Source of the DNA: Diabrotica undecimpunctata
Lineage: Eukaryota > Arthropoda > Insecta > Coleoptera > Chrysomelidae
Assembly (NCBI RefSeq): GCF_040954645.1
Contig: NC_092806.1
Coordinates: forward strand, 868,001-932,000
Direction: 5' to 3'
Length of the DNA stretch: 64,000 nt
Of the stretch, positions 11,901 through 23,900 are shown one piece after another. The notes under the pieces were generated by a model that did not search any database, was not told the origin of the DNA, and saw nothing but the letters and a program-made list of their open reading frames with translations. The position numbers and the translations under genes were made by a program. The first letter of the stretch is position 1; every line of letters starts with the position of its first letter.

Positions 11901-14900
11901 CCAGCATGTACTTGCCTCCATTTTCACTTTCTGGAAATGGCCCAGCGATGTCCAAAGCTATTCTTTCAAACGGGCTTCCAACATTATATTGTCTCATAGG
12001 AGCTCTCCTTTTTCGGTAAGGCCCGTTACTCGTGGCACAAATAGTACATTTCTTACACCAGTCTTTTACATCGTCGGAACTGTTCATCCAATAAAACCGT
12101 TCCCGAATTCGCTGAAGGGTTTTCCTTACACCAAAATGCCCTCCCGATGGACTGTCGTGTAACTGACGAAGTACTTCGGCTATTCTGCTCTTTGGGATCA
12201 CCAACTGTCTTCTCTTCTCTGAACCGTCATCATTTTCCAGGACTCGTTTAAGCAAGCCATCTTCGATGATAAATGAGTCCCACTGGGCCCAATACGTCTT
12301 AACTACTGAGCATAGGTTTGATATTTCCTGCCAAGGTGGTCGACGGTTTTCCTCTTTCCATTTTCGGATTTTCTGTATAACTGGATCTCTCTCTTGTTCT
12401 TCCCTGATCTTAGTAGGCGTCCAGTCGTCGTTGACAATCGTCGTTCTTAGCACTGCTGCTTCCTTGGATTCCGTTTTGTTGCAGTGGGAACACTCTGCTG
12501 AGCATGGCCTTCTGGAAAGAGAATCAGCGTTTCTGTGGCTAACTCCGGCCCGGTGCTCAATCTTAAAATCGTATTCTTGGAGTCGTTCGATCCACCTGGC
12601 TATCTGACCCTCTGGATTCTTAAACTGCATCAACCACTTAAGGGCGGCATGGTCGGTTCGGATTAGAAACTTTCTTCCATAGAGGTATTGATAGAAGTGC
12701 TCTACTGATTTCACTACTGCCAGAAGTTCTCTTCTCGTGACGCAATAATTCCGCTCAGGTTTTGAAAGAACTTTACTAAAATATCCGAGGACTCGTTCCT
12801 GTCCTCCTTGAATCTGAGACAGCACTCCTCCAATTCCCACATTACTTGCATCTGTATCTAAGATGAACTCTCCTTCTGGCAGTGGATACCCTAAAATTGG
12901 TGCTGTTATTAAATGCTTTTTCAAGGTCTCAAAGGCATTTTGGCAGTCTATATCCCAGCGGTATTCTCTCGCTTCCTCTGTAAGTCGCGTTAATGGCTTA
13001 GCGATATCTGCAAACTTCTTAATAAACCTCCGGTAGTAAGTACATGATCCAAGAAAACTTCTCACTTGATGTTTGTCAGTTGGTTTTGGCCATTCCTTAA
13101 TGGAATCGATTTTTCCCTTATCCACGGCCACTCCTTCTTTACTGACTATATGACCCAGATAATTGACTTTACCTTGAAATAGCTGGCACTTCTTGGGGTT
13201 TAGCATCAATTGGGCAGCTTTAAGTCGATTAAAAACGTTTTCTAAATTCCTCAAATGATCTTCGAATGTCTCCCCCAAGACGATTATGTCATCTAAATAA
13301 ACCAGGCATGTTTTCCAAGATAACCCTCTCAACACATTTTCCATAAGCCTCTCAAATGTCGCAGGAGCATTACAAAGTCCAAATGGCATAACGTTGAATT
13401 GCCACAATCCAGATCCTGTGGTGAAGGCTGTCTTTTCTTTATCTACTGGGTCCATTTCTACCTGCCAGTATCCAGACTTCAAATCTAAAGTGGAAAACAA
13501 TTTACTTCCAGCCAATGTGTCCAATGTGTCATCGATCCGAGGCAGAGGATAACTATCTTTCTTGGTAACGTTGTTCAGCAAACGGTAATCCACACAGAAC
13601 CTCGTCGTTCCGTCTTTCTTCTTAACCAGGACCACCGGAGAGACCCATGGGCTCGTAGAAGGTTCTATCACCCCGTCTTTCTTCATTTCCTGAACAATCG
13701 TTTCAGCTTCCTCTCTTTTCGCCTGTGGTAATCGTCGAGCTGTTTGACGAATTGGCTTAGCATTACCAGTATCAATTTTATGCTTAACAACGGTAGTTCT
13801 TCCCGTCTTTCCTCCTTTCGGTACGAAAATATCACGATACTGCCGAAGAAATTCCCTTAATTTCCTTTTCTCCATCTGGTTTAGAGACTGTCCTGCAACT
13901 GCAACCATTTGGTCGAATTTGTCGTTGGAATTATCAGATGTTGTCGCCTGACGAATTATGGATGTCACAGGTACACAAGTTCCTACTTTTGTCTCTTTCT
14001 TTATGGTCACTGGGTAGTCGTTGACATTGATAAGTCTCACAGGAATTTCTTTAGCCGAAGTCACCAATTCCTTTCCAATTATGATTCCACGGCCAACCTC
14101 ATCGTCGTGGTTCCAAGGCTCCATCATAACAGGTCTCCCTTCGTCTACAATTCCCTGTAGTCGCGCTACTATGATCGTTTCGCTTCTCGCAGGCACGACT
14201 GTATCTTCTGTAATGGCTGCTTGCACAGTGTTGTCATTATGTGGATGGAGAAATACTTCCTCGTTGCCAACTTTGATTACCTTATTCTTAAAATCCAATT
14301 GGAATCCATGCATATTCATTACGTCCATTCCTAATATAACATCCTCTTCGATGTCAGCAACTATAACAGTATGGACAAACTTTTCTGCTCCAATCCCCAA
14401 TTGTACCTGGATTTCTCCATGAATGTTGGCATTTTCACCTGTAGCGGTCCGAAGTCGCAACCTCGTTGGTAACAGTTTCTTTCGGCTGTTTATAACTGTC
14501 GGGCGTATAATGGTTCTGGTCGCTCCGGTATCCACCAACAACGTATGCTTTTTACCATTTATGTCTCCATCTACATATACACTATCTTCACGACATTTCA
14601 AAGAAGCTATTAGTATAAGAGGGTCTTTGGAAGAGTTCCGGGTCGAAGCTGCCCCCCTAAGGTTGACTCGTTCTGGTTTTCCTGATGGTGAGTTTCTTGA
14701 TTTTATGGTCTTCTTTTTCTTGCATGTCATGCTTTTCATCAAATTAAAGAGCTGGTCAAGTTTATCTTCATCTCCTTCCTCTTTTACAGTCCTAACTTTA
14801 CTGTAACCGCCAGAGGCCTGCGTAGCTGACTCATATTCGAGGGCGGCGGATAGGACATCAACCAGCGTCTTGTGACGTGCTAATCGCAGTGTTCTCTGCA

Positions 14901-17900
14901 TTTCATGATCACGAAGACCATCAATAAACGTTTGAACGGCCAATTTTTCCATCATGTCTTCGGGAGCTGTTGGATAAGCATATCGTACTAATCTGGCAAT
15001 ATCTACCTCATATTCTTGAAGAGCCTCATCTTTCTTCTGTCTACGATTTTTAAGCTGTGACTGATATACATGCTCCAAATGTTCGTGGCCATATCGCATA
15101 TTTAACCTCTTCTTCAGTTGTTCGAAATCATCGGTCTCCTCTACGGCTATGGTCTGAAGCACATCTAAGGCATCTCCTCGAAGAGCGATAGTCAGGTTTA
15201 CAGCCTTTTCTTTTTCAGACCATCCATTTGCTCTTGCGGCTGATTCGAACTGTTTCATGTAGTTGTTCCATGATGATTTTCCGTCGAAAGTTGGGACTTT
15301 AACATGAATAGAACCTCCACTTCCTTCAAATTTCGGCCGTGTCTCCAACTTAAATTTCGTCTCGTCTTCTTTTATCTCCACTGTAATCGGATTGTTACCT
15401 CTCTCTGCTGTCCCTGTTTCTTCCATCTTCCTTTCCATCTCTTTAATCTTTTCTTCGAAGGCCAACTTATCGGCAGCAACTTGGTTTTTCAACGAAGATA
15501 TTCTATCGTCCAGGGCAGACATCTCAGAAGTGACTTTAGAGATTTCTGAAGAGATGTTAGCAGAAACTTTGCTTTCCAGAGAAGAAATCTCGTTAGAAAC
15601 TTTGCTTTCTAAAGAAGCGATGTCGCCGGATACTTTGTTCTCCAATTTCGAAATCGACGAGATGACAGCATCATGTTTGTCTTCAAATATATAAGTCTCT
15701 GGGTCTAGTCCTTCTTCTAGCAAAGCGTTCTTTAGTCGTTGGACTAACTCAGCCTTTTTTCCGGTGGAAGATAATTCTCTGTCTTCAAGATGTCTTCTTA
15801 AATTAGTCACTGTCAGCTCATAAATCGTAGCCATTTTCACAATTTATTTTATATTTACTTGTATTATTATTATAAGTCTAATTTATGTTCGATCTCACTC
15901 TGACACCATTTGTTGTGAATTTATTAATTGTTAAGTCTTTAATTTATTAAAAGGCACGATAATTTATATAAGTTTATTAACCACTAATTACTACATAATT
16001 TATTATAGGCGAACGTAACAAATTCGCGAGCGCGGGGTCTTGAGAATTAACTTCCCTCCATATAAAAATGTTGTATTTATATACGAAATCCTGATATACT
16101 AGAACAGCATCGAAAGATCGAGAAGCTTGGCCGGCTCATTCACCATAATTTTGGTTCTAGACTTCCACCGAAATTTCTACAATAAAACAGAATAATTAGT
16201 CATAAAAGTTAGGCCAGTATATTTATCGTAACAATATATTAAAACGCATTTGTCTGGGAATGATTACGTGGGCATTAGTGTGGGTAACTCAAAAATACAA
16301 TGGTTATATCAGAATTTCTTAGTACAGTCCATAAACGACTTTTTTTGAAATAAATTAATGATTTGATAAAGTAAATTGTGAGTAACATATGAATTTTAGT
16401 CAATACAAAACATTTTGTTTTATACTTTTTAAAGCTAGCTTGTTATATGTTTTTTTAGTGTCGTATGAATTACACTGGACTTGAAGACAAATCATCTAGA
16501 AAATAAAGGACCTATAAAAGAGGGTTAGGTTAGGTTAGGTTATCCAAGACATTTGACAAAACGTCATTTAACCTAACATCAAGGTAGTTTCTTTCCAAAA
16601 GATACTTTCAGTATAAGGGCAATAGATTTTTTTTATATTCAAAATATTTTCAAAAATGTGACTTGAGAGGGAATTAATATAATTTTTTGTTATGGAAATA
16701 TACAGATTAAACATTAAGACCATGCATGAGTCATCTTTGGATCCTATGCTGACTGTGTTTTTCCAAGCTTTTATTTTATTCGAAATCTGATTAGTTATTA
16801 GGCGACATATTATCTTGCTGTTTTAACGCCTTAAAGTCCAATGTCCATTAGGTAAAATGTCCTTTAGATTTATTATCCAAGTCTTACATACGACAAAGGA
16901 TGTTAGATTTAATGACCTGTGGGTAAAATTACGTTAGGTCAAGCTCAAGTTTCTCTAGTCTAACTGATTCTGTAACTCGTATCCTTCTCAAATATCAAAC
17001 ATTAATTGCATGAAATTCTCATTAACGAATACTCGCAATTTCTTGGTAACTAGATACAAATAAAATCTAGAAAGTATTCCTGTAAATCTAGAAATATTTA
17101 CGGGAAGAATATTGAGTTGTAGATGCACATGAATGAAAGAACAAAGTAGACGAGTGGGTTAATCCAAAACAGAATATGAAGCAATACATGGAGACGTAGG
17201 CTTGGCAACTATAAATGAAGCTGAAAATGATATGCTGGAATTAGGAGTAGGATTATACATAGCGACTGCCAGCATATTCTTTCGAAAGACATAAAGTTAA
17301 CTTAATACTTATATAAGTGGACGATTTCATTCTTAAATAGACTCTTTCAAGAAGAAAATATATAGGTAAATGTAAGGATTAAAAGACAGTATTTTATGAG
17401 ACTGTGATCTAACAGATATTGTTGTTAGTTCTAGACTATAAACTAAGAACTGAAATGAAACCAAGATGTCGGAGATCACAAAAAATTAAATATTGGATAT
17501 TAAAAGTTGAGAAAGGGGATTTATTTAGATAAAAAATAGTTGCAACATAAAAAGAAACAAAGTTCAAGAGATGAGAAAACTATATAAAGAGTGATCAGAA
17601 AATAGGCCATACACAAGTCTTCAAAACTACAAGCGTGTTATAAAGAAAGCAAAAGTAGCAGTAGCAAAACCTAAAGCAGAAGCGTATATATGCTTGAACA
17701 ATCAACTGAGACCATTGACGACAAACGTGAAGAGGCAGACACAATAATATTCATCTATGAACAATCTAAATGACGACATAATATCTAAGATAGCTAAAGC
17801 AGACGTTATTTATTCAATAAAATTGATGAATACTAATAAATCTTCTAGTCCAGACCAAACACCAAAATAAAAATTAAAAGTTCTAAATAAAAGTTAGAAT

Positions 17901-20900
17901 TAAAGACAAATTATGTTCTTGGTCTTCTTCTTCTACTTCTCCTTTTTCTTCTTCTTCTTCTTCTTCTTCTTCTTCTTCTTCTTCTTCTTCTTCTGAGAAT
18001 GGCAAGGTATTAAGAATTTGTTGTCTGTTTCGGCATTAAATTTGCGTCGTTCACTTCTTTCGTTTAGTTTTATACCTAATTATTTGTTTAGTTTGTCGAT
18101 TTTCATTCTGTTCTATTACCTAAATATACTTACCGGAGAAAACTAAACTAAAGTGAAAGAGCACTTTTCTTCGTTAAATGGGGTCGGTTTTTTCTGCAAT
18201 TTAACGTTGAATCGGCCCAATAATTCGGCGTAGTAGAGCTCTGTGACCGTCTTGCCATTCCTCAGGTTGTTGATGTCGATCACTTTATGTAAATTTCAGA
18301 AAATGGCGGCAATTATCTTTCCGGCCGATACGACAGTCTTCGCCTTCTTCGGAGCGCGTTCGCCGGGTTCCGCCACTGTTTCGACTGCTTCTTGGTCCCT
18401 GGTGTATACCAATGAATTTACGTTTCGTCACTGGTTATGAAACAATGTAGAAGCTCCTTCGGATTACGTTTAAAAAGCGTCAAACACTGAGATTTGTCTT
18501 TAAATACTTATTAAATGGTCAAATACAGCTTGTTTACATTATTACAGTAGTTGATCTAAATTATTTTCAGGGTTTCATACTAAAATTACAACATTAGCAT
18601 CAATTAAGCATCTAGGGAATGTTTTAATTCAGATTTCCTATTATCTAATACTAATCACATTAATATAAGGACCCTATAACAGTCAGCATAAGGACTTTAT
18701 AAGTCTGTCTATTTGAACACTTATTATTACTCCCTTATACATATCTTTCAATATTTTCACATACTCGTCAGAAACTCCTCTTTAATTGAGCGTCACCACA
18801 GAACCTATCGAGGACTTTATCATAAGCTTTCTCAAAATTATTGGATACCATATAAGTGTATATTTCTTCATTTCTGTAAATTTCCATTAGTTGCCTTATA
18901 AAAAAAATGCTTTCGCCTATTGATTATTTTCTCTTATATTCTCATGGTGTTACTAAGTATTTTTATATTCCTGTTGTTTATGCAATGCTCTTGGTATTGG
19001 AATATCTTTTTAGTTTTTGTAAACAGCTAATAACATACGGGTTCTCCATTCGTCTTGCGTTTATCTCAAGTTCAAATCTTTAACTGGTAATCAAAACTTA
19101 CGGATAAACAAATTATTCAACACTTCTTTGTCAAGTACAAATTTTACTAATATTATGTCATTACTTGCTCTTATAACTTCTAATGCATACCACAATTTGA
19201 ACTCTTCAGGTAATTCTTTCACCTTTTGTCCTTTCTACTTAAATTTTTGAATACTGGAAATTTGTACCATTTTTCTTTGAAACACATCTTCTTCTTCTTC
19301 TCATTGCGCCATCTCCTTTCGAAGGTTGGCGATCCAAATGGCAATTGTAGTGTTGGAAACTGCTGCGCGAAAGATCTCTGCGGATGAGCGGTCGAACCAT
19401 CTCCTCAGGTCTTTCAGCCACGAGTTCTGGCGTCTTCCTACTGATCTTTTGCCCTGTACTTTTCCTTCCAGTATAACTTGAAGTAATTCATATCTTTCGC
19501 CTCTCAGTATATGACCCAAGTATTGCATTTTCCTCTCTTTGATTATTCTTAGTAATTCTTTTTGTTTACACATGCGACGAAGTACCTCAACATTAGTAAC
19601 TCTTTGTACCCATGGAATCCTCAACATTCGTCTGTATATATACATCTCAAAGGCATCTATTCTTTTTTCTATTTCAGAGTCCATTGTCCAACTTTCACAG
19701 CCATACAGTAAGACAGAAAAAACGTAAAATCTGATCATTCGGATTCTAAGCTGTAGACTAAGGTCTGATCTTGTAAAAAATATTTTAATGCTCATGAAAC
19801 ACATCTACCCACTCCATATTTTTACCTATAAGACATACAAGATTCCAAGACAATATCCTGTAAAATTTATTAAAAAATTATCGAGCTGGTCGATGCACCA
19901 ATAGAAAAAAAAATAAGAGTACAATAGTAGTATATAAAATTCTTCTATAAAAAATAGTGTTCAATATTTTTTTTACTTTCAGCGTTTAACCAGCTACAGA
20001 ATATAACACTTCACTTTGTGATACTTAGTTTTGACAGATATAGCCGAGATGATATTATCGGAGAAGTATTTTGTGCACTGAATACAGTGGATATTGCACA
20101 GATTGAAACCCAACAGATGGCAGTATGCAGGGAAATTCAGCCAAGGAGTCTTAAGGTAATTGCCATATTTAATATGATATTCATAGCAGAAAAGCCTTAT
20201 TTGCTCAGACATTGTTAAAGTTTTTTTTAATTCCTGTCTTCATTCTAAAATTATTTCTAGTTTTACAAGTTTCTTAAATGTTTCGGAACACAAATTTCGG
20301 TTTGACAGTCTTTTGCACCCAAGGAATGGGAATAGAAAATTTTTTGAACGAACTTAAGCTTAAACCAAAATTTTTATTTGAAATGTATATTTAATAGTCT
20401 TTTGTCTCAGCAAAACTATATTCAGAAAACTAAATTTTATTTTATTATAATAATTCCCTAAAAATATTTGAAATACCTGAATTTTAGCTCACTTTGGGAT
20501 TAACTATTAAACTAAAATTGATAGAACATTTGATTTACAAAAAATATTTATTTTTTACTTTATTCTTAAATAATCCTTTCTCATCCTACTTTCGCTTTTT
20601 TTTGCCCTTCTTTCCTAACACTTTCGTAGTCGTATTCCCATTTTCGTCGTTATTAGAAGAAAGAAAATACCCATAGAACTATATATAATTTAAAAATATT
20701 AACTGGTGTAGTCAACTAAAGTAGACATTGAATCTCCTTTTTAGATTCGTTCTCAAGGGCGAGGCGATATTTTGGTATCGTTATGTTGGCAACCTGCTGC
20801 GAACAGACTGACAGTCGTGGTGTTAAAAGCTCGGAATCTTCCCAAGATGGATGTGACAGGCCTTGCAGATCCCTATGTAAAAATATATCTTTTATACAAT

Positions 20901-23900
20901 GGTAAGTTGGATCTTAGTATTTCGCAAATTAACACATTAGGATTTTTAATAAAATAAAAATATGCTATTGTAGAAAAAAAATATCAAGTCAAGGTTATTT
21001 TAGATAGAAATATTCAAGTGAGTTCGTTTTGAAAAACTTGAATTTACGTGACGTCACCAAAAAATCATTAAGTACTTCTCAAGTACTTGCAATTACTATT
21101 TTACATTTTAAGCAAATATAAATTTTGTACCATGTATGATAGATGGCGCCTATGTACTTGTTTCTACTCCATCACTTAGAACTCGTCAAAGTTTGATCTC
21201 ATTGTGTATTGTTTAAGGCTTACTCCAAACTCACTCAGCCTGTCACTTTATTATCCTTCATTTGGTGGATTGTACCGCCTATTTTTTCCATACCAAAAGA
21301 AATATCTAGAACATCCCTTTCGTGGTCGATATTTTGTTGAACTATCAAGTTGTCGCTCCTCGATCTCAAAATACTGTCCATAAGTACGTAACTCCTGTCA
21401 CTCAGCTTTCAATCACGTATGATGGTTTGTTGTATGGCGATACCCGTCACTAGCTGTCATCTTCTGTCCGTTCTTCTCCAGCCTGTAGCACGCATTTCCC
21501 AGCCTGTATTGTTGCTTCTTCTTATAGTATCGTGTAAGCAGGGGTTTAAATTCTTTATTAAAGTATATGAAGTTTATCTCTAGAGATATACTATTTCGAT
21601 CTAAGACTTCAGCCAAATTTGCCAATTTTGCTTTTTTTGAAGTTGAATCTTCTCATTAAAGAAACATTTTAAGATCTGATTGCCGCGTTCAAAAGCAAGA
21701 TATTGGTCTATGTTTTGTTGTTTAGTGACACAATCTACAATTAAAAAATGTTATCTATCTGGGTTGTAACCTATGTGCCACCTTCCACTATTTATAGAAT
21801 TCTTGGATCAGGAATAACCTTTAGGTTTATTCTTTACACCTATTTATAGTTTTAGTTATTTACCACTGAAGTCCGTTTCGTTATATCCTCACGTGATACT
21901 GTCGACCAGTATGAATTTTATTGGCTGTGAGTGAAAGTTATCCACTTCCTCGAAGGAATAATCAGCCCTCGACTATTTGTAGATGGACGATACATAAAGA
22001 GAACTTTATCTTCAATATGAGAATATTAATGTCATTTCGGTTTGATAAAGATGTAGAAGCTACTGCGCAACAATACCAATTATGTGATTATTCCATTATA
22101 AACTTCATATTCACAACCGTTGTTTTGCGGCAGGACCAGCAGGACATTGGTACCGTGGTCTCAGCTTGAAACAGTCAATAAAATTGGTAATAACAAAGAC
22201 CGTTTTAATAGAGTTCGGATCTGTGTTAATGAACCGGTGTTTAAAGAATTAGCTGACATTATTCGTTTCCAGGGGACGTCCTATTGTTTCCATTAATGAC
22301 CATAATCTACGTGGAGGCTCCTTCCACGTCTCCAATTTATATATTAACATACAAAATTATTAATTTTGGTACAGGCAAGTTTTGATTACTTAAGAATATA
22401 AAGCTTTTTGTAGAATTGCAATTCATATAGTAGTTTTTTAGAAAAAAAATCCCAAAAATCACTAATTAAACCATTTTTCAACAAAAAAATTGAACATAAA
22501 TCAAAAAGGCAGCAGCTTTCGAAAAATTACAAAGATAGAAAAAGTATTTATTTCGATGAGATACGCCTAAAAAAGTTTATTAGAAGCGATTCAGGAAATT
22601 ATTTTTTTGTTATAAGCTATTTGCTAATAACAATTTCCGACCCACTTGAAAAAATTAAAAATATAAATTATACTTGAACTTGACAAAATATATAAAATTG
22701 AAAAAAAAAAAGGTTTCTTGCGGTAGAAATTCGAAACAAATTATTCGGTATATTCCGTTTTTAAGCGTCTTTTTAGGGGTAATCCGCTCGCCTATATCTT
22801 CTTCCCATTTAAAATTTTTAGTGAAATATTTACCTTTACTTGAGGTCTAAAAATATTTTTTGAAAATTTCCTCCTTGTAAACAAAATTAACTTGCTTTTT
22901 CTGATTTTTCGTATTATCTACGGAAAGATTTGTCACCGTGTATATTAATTTATACTTTGTTAATTGCTTAATATGACACATACTTTTTTATTTTTCAAGG
23001 CCAACGAATTGCCAAAAAGAAGACACACGTCAAGAAAAGAACTCTTAGTCCGGTTTTCAATGAAAGTTTCGTATTCGATATTCCACAAGCTGGAGAAGGT
23101 TTGGAGGGAGTTAGTCTAGAGTTCTTACTTTTAGATTGGGACCGAGTAACCAAAAATGAGGTAAAGTACTTTTTTATTTCTTATGTTTTATTATTTATTA
23201 CATACAGCTAACATAGACAATATTTTCAAGGAAATGAAAAACAATTGTGGAGAATTCGAAAAAATCAATGTTAAAAATATCCAAACTCTGGCTCACAAAG
23301 AAAAAGAAATGTTCAATTAACTGTGACAAGACATACTTTATTTTTACTTTTTTAAGTCTTGACTGTCAATTGCTGTATCACTGACCAACAATAAATCGTT
23401 AAAGGTAGAGGTTCAGAGACACCAAGGGCACAAAATATTTCATATTTTGTTGTTTTTCACACTCGTACAAATCATCATTACCAATTCGTAGATTCTATTT
23501 TAGTTTATTGGTCTTTATTGACGCTTCGTCTTTTTTTTCAGTACTGTGCGTACATTTATGTGTCATTGGCTTCTGACGATAAGCTTCATGATCTTTTGCT
23601 GCATGAAACAATCCATCTGCTGATGAGCCAGTCCATTGACGAATATGTCAGAGCCACTAGAAGTATATCTAACTAAAAATACACATAAACCATATCTTTC
23701 TATATGGTACGGTCATGTTGACAGCATTGTCAGCACTGCGGTAAGCATGTGCCGATCCCGATCGTGTGCGAATTTTGCCAATAATTTTCCCGAAAGAACA
23801 TTTTTACCTCGCCGGTGGAATCACGTCCCGTTTACGTTGACGGTACGGTCACGGGTGCGTGTGAATCGACCATTATAATCATATTATAATCAATAGATGT

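Larger units (their letters stand above)
10132..16233 (-). mobile_element. Complete Ty3/gypsy-type LTR retrotransposon, antisense in a Syt4 intron
   Basis: 6102-bp element bounded by two 323-bp direct LTRs (TG...CA ends) and flanked by ATAT at 10128-10131 and 16234-16237. Reading on the minus strand the order is 5' LTR (15911-16233), primer-binding site, one Gag-Pol frame, polypurine tract, 3' LTR (10132-10454). The LTRs match base for base by eye and the coding frame is open, so insertion is recent on an evolutionary scale. The domain order protease, RT, RNase H, integrase defines the Ty3/gypsy group. Confidence 0.95.

Noticed and set aside
11002..15694. Several plus-strand open frames of 80-140 codons
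   Set aside because: They lie wholly opposite the gypsy Gag-Pol frame and have no domain of their own; they are shadows of its codon bias.
16523..16542. Interstitial telomere
   Set aside because: Only about four TTAGG units, with no array or telomeric retroelement next to them.
17923..17994. Possible CRISPR-like or regulatory array
   Set aside because: A plain TTC microsatellite with no spacers.
23541..23646. Exon-like stretch after TTTTTTTCAG in the Syt4 intron ([15 protein letters not shown])
   Set aside because: The C2B coding joins without gap from 23160 to 23992, and this insert has no counterpart in synaptotagmins.
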